A stretch of 64,000 bases of DNA, taken from contig JH720310.1 of assembly GCA_000231825.2 (NCBI GenBank), positions 904,641-968,640 of the forward strand, written 5' to 3'. Under the pieces are notes generated by a model, which saw nothing but the letters and a program-made list of their open reading frames with translations, did not search any database and had not been told where the DNA came from. The first letter of the stretch is position 1. Every line of letters begins with the position of its first letter. The stretch is from Tetrahymena elliotti 4EA (Eukaryota; Ciliophora; Oligohymenophorea; Hymenostomatida; Tetrahymenidae). Of the stretch, positions 24,362-35,222 are shown in pieces. Made by a program: the position numbers and the translations under genes.

Positions 24362-26322
24362 TCAAACTTTTTGATTTGATGACTATTCGCTTTGTTCCAC
24401 TTCTTGAACCATTTCATTGTGGAAAGAATTATATTTCTAAATCTTTTAATACTTTTTGGATCTCAAAAAGTAAAGAATAATTATTATGAAAATTAAAACT
24501 ACTCCAAAGATCAAGCCTATTAGAAACGATTCTGTATCAGATCCACTTATTGTATAGCCTATGTGTGCATTAACTTCAATTTCATGTTAGCAGTACATTG
24601 TTGAATTATCAGAACATTTATTGCTAATATATTATATCATGTATTTATTAAGCTTATCTTCTTATATTTCTGATCTTTAATTGTAATAACAGCTTACTTA
24701 AGACTATATTTTATCAACAGAGAAATGTATTATCTTATTTTATGTCACCACATAAAAGAGATCATTATTATTTTCATCTAAATGTAAATCTTATACTCCA
24801 ATCACTTCAAAAGTATATTACTTTTCTGAAGACTTAACAATCTGCTCATCCAAATTTCTATCATATATAATATAGTATAATTTTAATAAGATATCAATCA
24901 ATATGAGTAAAATCCAATAATAAATTAATAAATCAATGAAATAATAGAGATAGTTTTACCTATATAATATATGAATGTTATCTTCTGTGATGAAGAATAT
25001 ATATTTTTTATTAAAGTAGATCTTTTTTATATATGGTTCATCATCACTAGTGCTAACTGAACTATCATTTAACATTTCTGCTAAATAGTTTCTATTACTT
25101 TGCTTTCCAATAATAACAAAATATTTTTCATCTTAAAACGGCTTTACAATTACCCTTCCTGCCTTAGATTTATTGTATAAACTCTCTCCTTTTAAGCAAA
25201 ATTCTGTTTTATTTGAATGTTAATGAATATCTGTCAACTAAAACTCATAAACTCCTTTTTCTTCATCAACCATATAAACTTTTTAGCTATCCAAATCAAA
25301 GTTATGAGGCTAGAGCATATTGCATATAAATATTTTTTTCAAATCTCTAGGCTTTTTATCAATTGAATCAATTTGAAAAACTTAAAATAAAAAATAAGTA
25401 CTCAGTGTATAAATAAAATCTCCTTATACCTTCCACCCTAACATTTTCTAACTTTACTATTTCTCATAAAGAGGCTCAGGATTTTCATAAACATTCTTTA
25501 TTTTTTCTGGATTCACTAATAAATAAGCCCTCAATAAGTATTCCTTCTTAGTTTCGCATAAAATATACAAGAAATCTTCCTACAAATAAGCCTTTATTTA
25601 TATTAAAAAATATTAATATAAACTGTATATTTTAATACAATATTTTAATTTATTTTCATCTCTTCTAATGATGTATTATTTTTACTTAGAAATATTTTAG
25701 AGAATGATATTGATTAATTAGTTGATAAAAAGAGACTTTTAAGGTATATTAGAAGTGTGTTTTTCTGAATTAGTCATAGTAAATGTTGTTAAATGAAGAT
25801 TTAAAAAATAAATTACATCTAGAAAAATCATATTTACTGATTTGGATAACTGATTCGTATTTGTATAAGAAATAAGAATTAGTTTATCATCTTGCATTTG
25901 ATATATAATAATATCCCCATATCTTCTTACAATGACTAGATAATTTTTGTATTTTTTAAATAAAACAATTTTCTGCTTTTCTTCTTTAATGCTGTCAACA
26001 TCTGAATCCTCATCCAAAGAAAACACTCCTTTAAAAAGAGTTTTTAATTTCATTTTTTATTTTTTGACTTCGCAAATGCTTTCTTTGTTTTTCAGTTCAT
26101 TTTTGTCTCTAATTATAGATGCTTTAATGACATTATCATCAAATGTATATACATGTCTTTAATTTTAATCTCTATTTAAGTAAAAGTCTATTATTTAATC
26201 CTATTATTGCTTAAATAAAAAGTATATTTATTTCATCTGCTATTCTTAAACTAAATCTATCTTACACTTAATGAGATATAAATAAATATAAATAAAAATA
26301 TTCTGATTTTATCAATTATCAT
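24362..26322 (-). CDS. Signal-peptide single-pass membrane protein with a beta-rich ectodomain
   Basis: 597 residues in three exons: 26322-26266, 26200-24960, 24857-24362; introns of 65 and 102 nt (GTAAG...TAG, GTAAAA...TAG). The joined length is a multiple of three and ends at TGA 24364-24362. Exon 1 encodes only the signal peptide (MIIDKIRIFLFIFIYISLS). The ectodomain of about 500 residues repeats short strand pairs with D/E-rich turns, e.g. YLVIVRRYGDIIIYQMQDD and YIFFITEDNIHILYR, as in beta-propellers (inference). Near the C terminus come cysteines (CSDNSTMYCQ), then a membrane helix (FLIGLIFGVVLIFIIIILYF) and a short basic/acidic cytosolic tail. It is probably a cell-surface or secretory-pathway receptor-like protein; no family name could be assigned. 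25740-25560 is AT-rich and might hide another short intron, though the frame reads through. Confidence 0.75.
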
Positions 26323-28361
26323 TTCTACTTTCTTTGTTATTTGTTTTCCTTCTAATTCAAACTTATTTTATTAACGTTGAAATTTATAACAAAATAACTT
26401 ATAAGTACTAAATTAATTCATTCATTCATAATAAAAATCAATCTAAAAATCACGCACTAGTTCTAATAGCATAGAACATAAAATGAATCAATAACAAAAT
26501 TTTTGAAAAGTTTGTTTTCTTGTTTGTTTTTTCTTTTTATGTTTTATAATTGTTAACTAAATATTCTTCTTTTACTTTAATTTTTGGTGTTCCCTAGCAA
26601 ATTATAAAAAATAATTAAAAAGGTTAAACATCTACTAATTTCAAAGCTAAGAACTCTTAACTATTTTTTTAAAAAGAATGCCAGTTTAATTTAAATCTTT
26701 TCAAATCTAAAATAAATTGTTAAATTCTAATTATTTCTTATTTAAAATAATATAAAATAAAGTATTAAATCTTTTATCTCATTGCGTTATTTTATTTGGC
26801 TTCGATTTTAAATGATCAAAAACTCCTACTTCCAAAAAAACAAAAAAATATTTGCTTAAATCAGTAAGTATTCTTAGCATCTCATATAAATTTAAAAAAT
26901 ATTGATATATTCTAAATAAGAATAAGGTAGAGACATGCCTACTATAGAGATCTATCAATCTCAACTACCTACTGCACTTAATGAAGTTATGATTCGAAAT
27001 CAACAGGAAACTTTATCCAGTTAACTCTACAGGAATTATATGTTCTTATGAAGAAATATTTAGAAGCATTAATATCACTTTGTTCGAATAATTTTTTTAA
27101 CCAATTTTTAGAATTCTAATTTATTTTTCATTAATAGTGAATGGAAAAAACAAATTTGAAATCATTTTGTGATAAAATAATTATTTTTTAATTTGGCCTC
27201 TCAAATTAAATACTTATAGGACACAACTTAAGGTTTCGAAATTTTTTCTCAAAAATAAATTGAATTAGAATTTATTTTGATTAAATATTTGAAAATAATC
27301 AAGAAAGTTTAAAACTCATCATAAAATTTTACAAATTAATCAAAAATTTTCTATAATTTATAAATTTAATTTATTAGACTAATCAAAAAATATCTTAGCC
27401 TAATTATAATTAGATGAATTTTATTTAGTAGCACATAATTCATAATTGATGGTATTTACTGTATTTTTACAAATTAAATTTTTTTTAGTATTTTTATCTT
27501 AAATCTTTTATAAAGAAATGCTAAACCATTTATTAAAAATATTTTTGTCTTATTTTAACAAATAATAAAATAAAATTGTGTTATTAGGATTGGATGCTTT
27601 TGTAATAAGATTAAATTTTTATTTTGAAAATAAAAGGAGAATATTGATTAAGATTAATTTAGATTTACTTCTTTGTTAAAGAAATGTAATTGAGCTCTTG
27701 TATAAATAATTTAATTAATTTTTTGAAATTCATGAATGAGAAAGAAATAATACTGCAAATAGTAATAGTACTTGGTTTTTCATTAAATTAAATTTCAATT
27801 CTGAAAAAATGTAAAAAGCAAATTATAACGAAATTAATTAATTTAATAAAATGGAAAATATCCAGAAAAATTCAAATAATAATTTGATAAATTCTTTTGA
27901 AAAATAGCAAAGCAAATTGTGTCTTTTTAAAAGTTATAAAACAGAATTGTAACAATTTCATTTTAATTTTTACTTTTTTGAGAGAAAAATCAGAGTTGAA
28001 AAGAATTATTTTATTTGTTGTTAATTTTTTAGTAAATTTCTCTATAGAAATAAATAATCTATTGGGGAAATAATTAATTAATTAACAAGTGAAGTAAAGT
28101 GAATAATTTAAATGAAATATTAAGGAGAGAAGTGATTAGATAGTCAAAAAAAAGCTTAAATGATTATGATTAAATAAAAAGTGTAATTAGACATTTATAA
28201 TTGAAATTCTAAATTATTATAAAAGTTATAAAAAATTATTTAAAGCTGATCTGAAGTAGTCTTCCTTTTTGTTTTTCTCTCAAAGTCACTCTTTCCAATT
28301 TTTTATAATATTTATTTCACTTTATCTCCAAAAAAAATTTGTTCTAAGAAACACGTAAAAA
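26323..28361. other. Long intergenic region
   Basis: About 2 kb of AT-rich DNA. One minus-strand frame (about 26784-26452) is open for roughly 110 codons without TGA and includes lysine-rich stretches, but this is expected by chance with a single stop codon. No tRNA or repeat array seen. Confidence 0.5.
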
Positions 28362-29024
28362 ATGTAAGGAACTATCTTTGCTGTCAAAAATAATTGGCAT
28401 AAAAATGGTATCTGGTGGTTTACCAAAATGCTCAACAAGGCTGTTGGTGAAGATAGATATGATGCATTCAGAATTTCTAGAAGAATTTGGGGCATGAGAT
28501 TCTATTATGCTAGATAACAAATCATGTACGAGACTTTTGTTGATCACCCTGATCTCGCCAACTGGGTTGGTATGTATCCCAAAGTCGATTCATCTCATGG
28601 TTTCCCTTTCTATAGCACCTATGAAATGTATAGAGATTTCTAAGAAAACACTCTTAACTCAGATGGTGCTTTTGCTCAATGGATTACCTTGCTATGTGGT
28701 ATTTACTGTATTCACGAAATATATACATATATGTTACCTTATTATTGGATTTCCACTCCCTTGAAAAACGATGAATACACTCGTTTGAGAATGAAAGATT
28801 ATATCGCTTCTGCTGTCTTAGAAGAAATTTACGGTATTTAATATGGTGATTGGACCTGGTTACCTCACGATTTCGCCTATAACAGAATGAGAGGTATTTA
28901 AGGTTACATGCATCCAGATGACCCAAGAGCAATGTGTACTTCCACTTTCAATAGAAAATAAAAGTATAGAGACCATGAACTCGAAAGAGCTGGTGACTAT
29001 CATCATATGACCTATCCTAAATGA
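28362..29024 (+). CDS. 220-aa protein with one membrane helix, possibly mitochondrial
   Basis: Intronless, ATG 28362 to TGA 29022-29024. Codon use is strongly biased to C-ending codons and AGA, the signature of abundant proteins in this lineage. The sequence starts MQGTIFAVKNNWHKNGIWWF, is basic and aromatic-rich (RISRRIWGMRFYYARQQ), and has one hydrophobic stretch around residues 110-132 (AQWITLLCGIYCIHEIYTYM). Then come charged, tyrosine-rich segments ending AGDYHHMTYPK. This composition fits lineage-specific subunits of ciliate respiratory complexes or ATP synthase, but that is inference and no named family was recognised. A decayed copy of its last ~40 nt and 3' flank follows downstream. 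Confidence 0.85.
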
Positions 29025-29570
29025 AAAAGATTAAGGACTATTACTATTTTTTAACTTGGCACATATGATTCTATAAATTACTCACTATAATTAAAATAAA
29101 TGTCATATACCTACTCAGCAGCCATTTTTTTAAGTTTTTTTTTGTAATAAAAAATAATGATAAATATAAATACAATTTTTATTCATCTAATTCTTCATTT
29201 TATTTATTTATTTCGTTATGAATTTCTGAATTTTTAATCAATTTCAATGAGCTTATTTTTTACAACCATTTTACTTATTGAAAAAGCTGGTGAGTATCAC
29301 CAGATGATCTATCTATCTTAAATGAAAAACTTTTAGGAATATTTTTGCTTTTTCAATCGGTTCATATGATTTATATATTATTTACTATTATTAAAAATCA
29401 ATAATCATTTAAATCACTCTTCTTCTATATTGCTTTTCAGTTTTTTTTCTTGGAATAGATAAATAATAAAAAATATCTTCACTTAAGATCCATATTTATT
29501 CATCAAATTCATCATTTTATTTATTTACATTTCTGAGTTCTTCATCATTTTAGATAAATTTCTTTTTTTA
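28985..29570 (+). repeat. Tandem duplication of the gene tail and 3' flank
   Basis: Segment 28985-29270 (end of the 28362-29024 gene and flank) is repeated, diverged, at about 29278-29570. Compare GAAAGAGCTGGTGACTATCA with GAAAAAGCTGGTGAGTATCA. Both copies continue through an AAATGAAAAA stop region, a CATATGATT block and a CATTTTATTTATTTA block. The second copy has no gene body. Confidence 0.75.
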
Positions 29571-30009
29571 AGCCAAATTTGTTTATTCAAGGAAAAATCC
29601 ATTAAAAATTGAATAAGATAAAATTTTCTCAATTATTATAATTTATTTCTTTTTAAATCAAAAATTCAGTGTTTGTTCTTCCTTTAAGAAATATTTTTTA
29701 TTTGATTTCCTAAATAACCGAGCAAATAAAAATTTACTAATATTAATCTACTCTATCAAAATTAAAAAGTTTTTATTCAAATGAACGCCTGTTCGTATTT
29801 TTTGATTAAAAAGAATTTTTATTTCATGAGAAGCATGCAATCAAAAATTAAAAAACAGTATTCTAGAAAGTATTTTATTTTTTTCATGATAAATATTAAA
29901 CTTTTTTTATTATTTCACTGAAAATCAATTTAAGTGATCATTTTACATGACTTTGAGCTTTGATATTTCTTATAAAAGTTATTTAATTTAAAAAAACTCT
30001 TAGTAAATA
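29571..30009. other. Intergenic before the tRNA-Lys cluster
   Basis: AT-rich, nothing recognised. Confidence 0.6.
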
Positions 30010-30082
30010 ACCCGTCTAGCTCAGTCGGTAGAGCGCCAGCCTTTTAAGCTGGTGGTCGAGGGTTCGAGCCCCTCGGTGGGTG
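30010..30082 (+). tRNA. tRNA-Lys(UUU), copy 1
   Basis: 73 nt. Acceptor ACCCGTC/GGTGGGT, D arm AGCTCAGTCGGTAGAGC, anticodon stem CCAGC/GCTGG with loop CTTTTAA (UUU), T arm GAGGGTTCGAGCCCCTC. A T-rich stretch ends transcription just downstream. Confidence 0.96.
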
Positions 30083-30199
30083 ATATTTTTTATGTTTTAA
30101 TAAAGGTTTGTAAATTCATAATATTCTATCTGTAAACTTAATACATTATATTTTAGTTTCTTTAAGAGAACAATTAAGAAGGATGAATTTAAGTATCAA

Positions 30200-30272
30200 A
30201 CCCGTCTAGCTCAGTCGGTAGAGCGCCAGCCTTTTAAGCTGGTGGTCGAGGGTTCGAGCCCCTCGGTGGGTG
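30200..30272 (+). tRNA. tRNA-Lys(UUU), copy 2
   Basis: Identical to copy 1. The flanks are also related (TTTCTTTAAGAGAA upstream, GATATTTTTT downstream), so the unit of duplication is about 190 bp. Confidence 0.96.
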
Positions 30273-30394
30273 ATATTTTTTGTTTTTTTATTAAGGTTTG
30301 TAAGTAAATGAATGAAATTAAATCTTTTACTCTTATTTTGCTCTATATTAATTTCTTTAAGAGAATAATTAAGAACAAAGAATTTAAGTATTAA

Positions 30395-30467
30395 ACCCGT
30401 CTAGCTCAGTCGGTAGAGCGCCAGCCTTTTAAGCTGGTGGTCGAGGGTTCGAGCCCCTCGGTGGGTG
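30395..30467 (+). tRNA. tRNA-Lys(UUU), copy 3
   Basis: Identical mature sequence, 195 bp after copy 2, with the same flanking motifs. Confidence 0.96.
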
Positions 30468-30590
30468 ATATTTTTTATGTTTTAATAAGGTTTGTAAATT
30501 AATGATGATAAATCTTTTACATTTATTTTGTTAATAAAACAAAAAAATTAAAAGTTTAAGCATCAATTTCTTTTAATAAATTTAAAAAAG

Positions 30591-30664
30591 CGCTCGATGT
30601 AGGGATCGAACCTACGACCTTGCGGTTAACAGCCGCATGCTCTAACCAGCTGAGCTAATCGAGC
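30591..30664 (-). tRNA. tRNA-Asn(GUU)
   Basis: 74 nt on the minus strand. Acceptor GCTCGAT/ATCGAGC, anticodon loop CTGTTAA (GUU), T arm GTAGGTTCGATCCCTAC. Followed on its strand by a T-containing tract. Confidence 0.95.
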
Positions 30665-31699
30665 TTTACATTATTTTTAACTAAAAATGCATGATCGATC
30701 CATTATTCTAAACTTTCATTCCTCTTCTGTTTTAAATTTTATTGTTTTTGATAAGAAAAATAAAAATCTTTTTTGTTTTGAAGATTATTTTATTTGTTTA
30801 AAATGATAAATTTAGGAAAATTTATTTAATTATTTATTATTGTAACATTTTTTTACTAAATTTATTTTTGTTCTGAACAAAATAAAATGGTTAGAAATAT
30901 TTAAAAAATTAAATGTTTCATATTAATTATTTTCTTAAATTATCTTATTTATCAATTGAATTCTTCATGGATTCAACCATCTCATTCTAAAAAATTTAAC
31001 TTTGAAAACAAAAATTTCTTCTAAAAAACTTATAAAAAAATTTTTCCACCCCTAGGTCTAAACTAATGAGCGTTTACAGTATTTCATTTAAATTTTAAGC
31101 GAAGATAATGAAAGGTTTTATAGGGATGGAAAAATTTTTTTGACATAAATAAAAAATGAAATTAATTCATTATCTAAAATTAGGATTATCATAGAATCTA
31201 TTATAAAAATTTGAGATATTCATTTTTGATTAGTTTATTAACTAATTAAAGAATAGTTAAGCAAATAAGAAAAAAAGAAGGGAAGCAAGATTAAAAAAAA
31301 TGGAGAAAGAAAGTAAAACATTTTACAATCTCTAGGATGTATTATTTATTGTTAAACTAACTTTTTTTTCAATAAAAAGTTTATTCAATCAAATTAAGCT
31401 CTTAACAGCATTGATCTTTAGTTTAGGTAAAAAAATAAAATAAAGAATTTTTTATTAATATTTAATAAGAAAACACTTAAACTTTTTATGTTTTTAAATA
31501 TGAAAATAATTTTATCTTTGAGTTTACTCTTTAAACTTGGCTTAATAATTTTATATTTGATATTAAGTAGCCCCTTTAATTTATTATTTTTTTGTTATTA
31601 TTTGATAATAATTTGAATTTAAATCAAAATAAAAAATATGTAAAATCTTTTATTCTAATTTTCATTAATTCTATTTAATATGATTTTCTAAAATAAAAG
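30665..31699. other. Intergenic with a long inverted repeat
   Basis: AT-rich except for the inverted repeat at 31034-31141. No ORF of note. Confidence 0.6.
31034..31141. repeat. 20-bp inverted repeat with 68-bp loop
   Basis: Left arm 31034-31053 (AAAAAAATTTTTCCACCCCT) and right arm 31122-31141 are reverse complements at 19 of 20 positions. The loop contains CCTAGGTCTAAACTAATGAGC and is less AT-biased than its surroundings. It could be a small ncRNA hairpin or a MITE-like remnant. Confidence 0.75.
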
Positions 31700-32370
31700 C
31701 TAGAATTAAATTGGGTATAAAGGAGGTTCAGAGATAAGATTAGCCTTAAATAAGTACACTTAACTTACAAATTTTTGATTATAGCTGGAGTAACTTTGAT
31801 TTATTATTATTAGAAAAATTAAATTATTTTTTTATTTTATGTTATTTTCTAAAATAAAAGGGACAATTAAATTGGGAATGAAGGAGGATCAGAGATAGGA
31901 TTAGGCTTAAGTAAATGCATTCAATTTAAAAATTTAGAATTTTGCATGGGGTAAATTTTATTTATTATTATTAGAAAGTTTAATGATAGTTTTGATTTAA
32001 TATTATTTTCTAAAATAAAAGAAACAATTAAATTGGGAATGAAGGAGCATCACAGATAGGAATAGCCTTAAGTAAATGCACTCAACTTACAAATTTAAAT
32101 TCTTGCATCTCGTAACTTTTATTGATTATTTTAGAAAAATTTAATGATAGTTTTTATGTTATGTTATTTTGTAAAATATAGGATTAGGCTTAAGTAAATG
32201 CATTCAACTTAAAAATTTAGAATTTTGCATGGGGTAAATTTTATTTATTATTATTAGAAAGTTTAATGATAGTTTTTATTTAATGTTATTTTCTAAAATA
32301 AAAGCTACAATTAAATTGGGAATGAAGGAAGGAGCATCACAGATAGGATTAGGCTTAAGTAAATGCACTG
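31700..32370 (+). pseudogene. Decayed tandem array of LRR exons
   Basis: Five units of about 161 bp, each a 90-nt LRR exon plus intron. Unit 1 (31700-31788) has an in-frame TGA at 31776. Unit 2 (31861-31950) and unit 3 (32022-32111) are intact 90-nt phase-2 exons (NQIGNEGGSEIGLGLSKC, NQIGNEGASQIGIALSKC). Unit 4 (about 32179-32233) lacks its first third. Unit 5 (from 32305) carries a 4-nt duplication that shifts the frame, and it breaks off near 32370. Acceptors (TAAAATAAAAG) and donors (GTAA) are kept. No start or end exon was found, so this is a gene relic rather than a working gene. Confidence 0.75.
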
Positions 32371-33250
32371 CTTTACTCTATAAAAATGATGTTGTTGGAG
32401 CTATAAAATTTGATTAATTTAAAGTTAAATTCAGAGTTTGGAATTATTTCTAAAAAATAGAAAATGCAGAGCAAATGATTTAAATCCGTTTCTCTGTTTA
32501 TAACCCTTAGCATGTTATGCCAAGTTTATCCACTATAAATTTCCAAATAAACTTTCCCCCTTAAAGCTGCATCCTTTCAATTAGCCCTTTATAAGGAATA
32601 GCTCTTGAAACAATCTTTATCATTTCTTATTTAAACAAAATATTTTCATAATTATCATAATAAGTTTTCAATTCTTAATAATAAACTCAATTATATGATA
32701 AAAAATAAATTTTTAAATAACTTGAAAATTTAATGTCAAACACAGTTTCCAATATATAATCTAATAATTAGAGTCCCCTTCAACAAAATAATGACATTCA
32801 ACTTTAAAATGTTATTGATTCATTTAAAATTTTAAACTATAACGTTATTTTAAATACTTAAAACTCAATTGAAGACTATTAAAATTATGATAAAAGATCC
32901 AAGGAAAAAATATTTTGTGTAATATTAAGTTAAAAAATAAAATTTCCAACAAGATTAATACTTACTAAAACTATAATTGGATACTACTGTTTCTCATGAA
33001 AAACAATGCATTATTTTTGTAAAGCTAGATAGACAACTGTTTAAACTCACTTCTCTTCTTGATAGAATTTTTCTCATCATTCTGATTAAGTATTAAATAT
33101 ACCTATCCTCTGTTACTAATATTCAGTAGAGTAAAAGAAAAATTTATTTTAATTTTATTATTTCAATCATTTCCTTAAAATTAATTAATACTATTTAAAG
33201 AGAATCAATTTAAGTGTGAGAGCTTGGATTTGAGAATTATATTTGTTGAA
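32371..33250. other. Intergenic
   Basis: Contains a less AT-rich patch at 32500-32620 whose minus strand is open (ERMQLQGGKFIWKFIVDKLG), possibly the relic of a gene; no start or splice sites support it. Confidence 0.4.
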
Positions 33251-33594
33251 ATGGCTGATGAAAAAGCTATCATAGGGTATTTATTGTACATTTTATTAAT
33301 TTAATGTAGTTGGTCACTTTTATTTAATTAGTTAAATAGACTCTGAAGTCAAAAAAGTTCGTTGGATCTAATTTTGAACTGTTCATGATAATTCATAAAC
33401 AAAAATATTTTTTTTAATCTATTGAATAATTAAAAAATTTAATTTTTAAACTGCATCTGTAATGTTTTTTTGTTATTCATGTTAGTTGGTTTAAGAAATT
33501 TGATGCTAGATAAAATATTAGACATACTAAAGCTTTCAAGAGTAAGAAATTTAAAAAGATTTATCTTTTGAGAAGGGATAGAAAATTAATCTGA
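33251..33594 (+). CDS. Possible small gene, exon structure uncertain
   Basis: ATG at 33251 gives MADEKAIIG. A 55-nt intron (GTATTT...AATTAG) would join in phase to QIDSEVKKVRWIQF and a TGA. A second basic frame, SWFKKFDARQNIRHTKAFKS, follows an AG at about 33484 and ends in TGA 33592-33594. Whether these belong together could not be decided. No family recognised. Confidence 0.3.
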
Positions 33595-35222
33595 AAAAAA
33601 TCAAAATAAAAGTGTCTAATATATTTTAAACATTCTCAATCACTCATAAGAAGAGTCTCAGAGTCTGTCTCCTTCTTACTTAATTCAGTATGGTACTTGC
33701 CTTTTCTAACTTTATTTTTTTTTTCTTCTAGTATTACTGGGTTAGAATTTATTTTTTCAAGAATTGAATTTATAATTAATAAAAAAGAGCTTCATTTAAA
33801 TCATCAAAGCAGATATATTTCTTTTTTTATCTTCAATTCAATATTTGATAAATAAAACGAGAAAATTACATAATATTTTTAATTTGGACCTTAAATTCCT
33901 AATAGTTAAAACAAATTTATTGGAAAAATTTAAGTCGATGATTAGAAAATTATATTTAAATTTTTTATTGAGAACTCAATTAATTAAAAGAAAATATTGC
34001 TGTATTATTTTCTAAAAATTTTTTATAAATGTTTAAAAGATTTCAATCTGAAGTTTGAGATAAAATAGAAACTTTATACATTAATTTCTAAATATTTTGC
34101 TTCTTATTAAATATTTTCATATTTCTTAAAAATTTTTAATAATTTTCTAAAAGAAAAAGAAATTTATTAATTTAACTTGTATTTCTTTTTAAAATATTAA
34201 TTAATAAATTTTTTAATTTCAATCTCTTAAAAAATTTAATTTTTAATTTTAAGAATCATCAAACTAAAACAATAATTAGGTCAATTAAAAAAAATTTTTT
34301 AATTTAATCTAATTTATAGAAAATTTATTTATGCAGTGGCTGGCTATATTTGTTTTTTGAAATTATTTTTTTTACATATAATAATAAAATAATGTGAAAA
34401 ACTAAAAAAGAGATGATTTATTTCATAAAAAATTAAAAAATAATACAAAGAAGAAACTCCTGTAAGCTAAATTAATAGAAGGAAAATTTTTTTATTAATG
34501 ATTACATAAATTCGAAGCTTAATAGAAAAGTGAAATTTAAAAGATAAATTAAGATTGAAATTTTATTTTATTGTATTGAAAGAAAAATAATTAAGAGATA
34601 CTTATCATAATATTTAATTAAAAATTTAAGAGTAAAGAAAGTTAATTATAAATTATGCAAAACTTGACCTATTTTTCTATTTATCGATTACATATAATTT
34701 AATGAATCTAATTATTTTTTATGTGTAATATAAAATTATAAAATTGAATATGGTTTTTTTCAATCTAGTAGATTCAGATTTGTTTTTCAAAGAAAATAAA
34801 TAAAAGGATAATTAATAATTAATATAATCAAAGTTTTATCTTGTCAAAAGTTCTTAAGTAAGTTAGCTTGTATAAAATAAAAATAACAAAATTAACTAAC
34901 TATCTATTTTTAAAAAGAGTATGATGATAAGAGTTTAATTTAAATAATATTCTAAAAATATTTTGCTATTATAAATTTTTGAAATCTTGTTTTAATGTAA
35001 TAAAATTATAAAATTGATTTATCTATTTTAAAATATGATAAAAAAGCTATTAGTTGGACTACCCATCTAATAATTGACATTTTTTTAATCAATAATTAAA
35101 GGTTTCTAGGCTATTACTGGGTGAGGGTTGTTTTTAAAAAAACAATAATAATTAAATACAATAATAATTGAAATAAATTCACTAAACAAAAGGGTCTGTC
35201 TAAGCAATAGATAATAAAGAAA
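33595..35222. other. Intergenic, extremely AT-rich
   Basis: No ORF, RNA gene or ordered repeat recognised. The last 60 bp before the ATG at 35223 are A-rich and should hold the promoter/leader of the giant gene. Confidence 0.6.

Noticed and set aside
26452..26784. Minus-strand frame of ~110 codons with lysine-rich stretches, and the overlapping 26779-26964 ORF
   Set aside because: With TGA as the only stop, frames of this length arise often by chance in this DNA; composition is not clearly coding and start context is poor. Worth a glance in RNA-seq, but not annotated.
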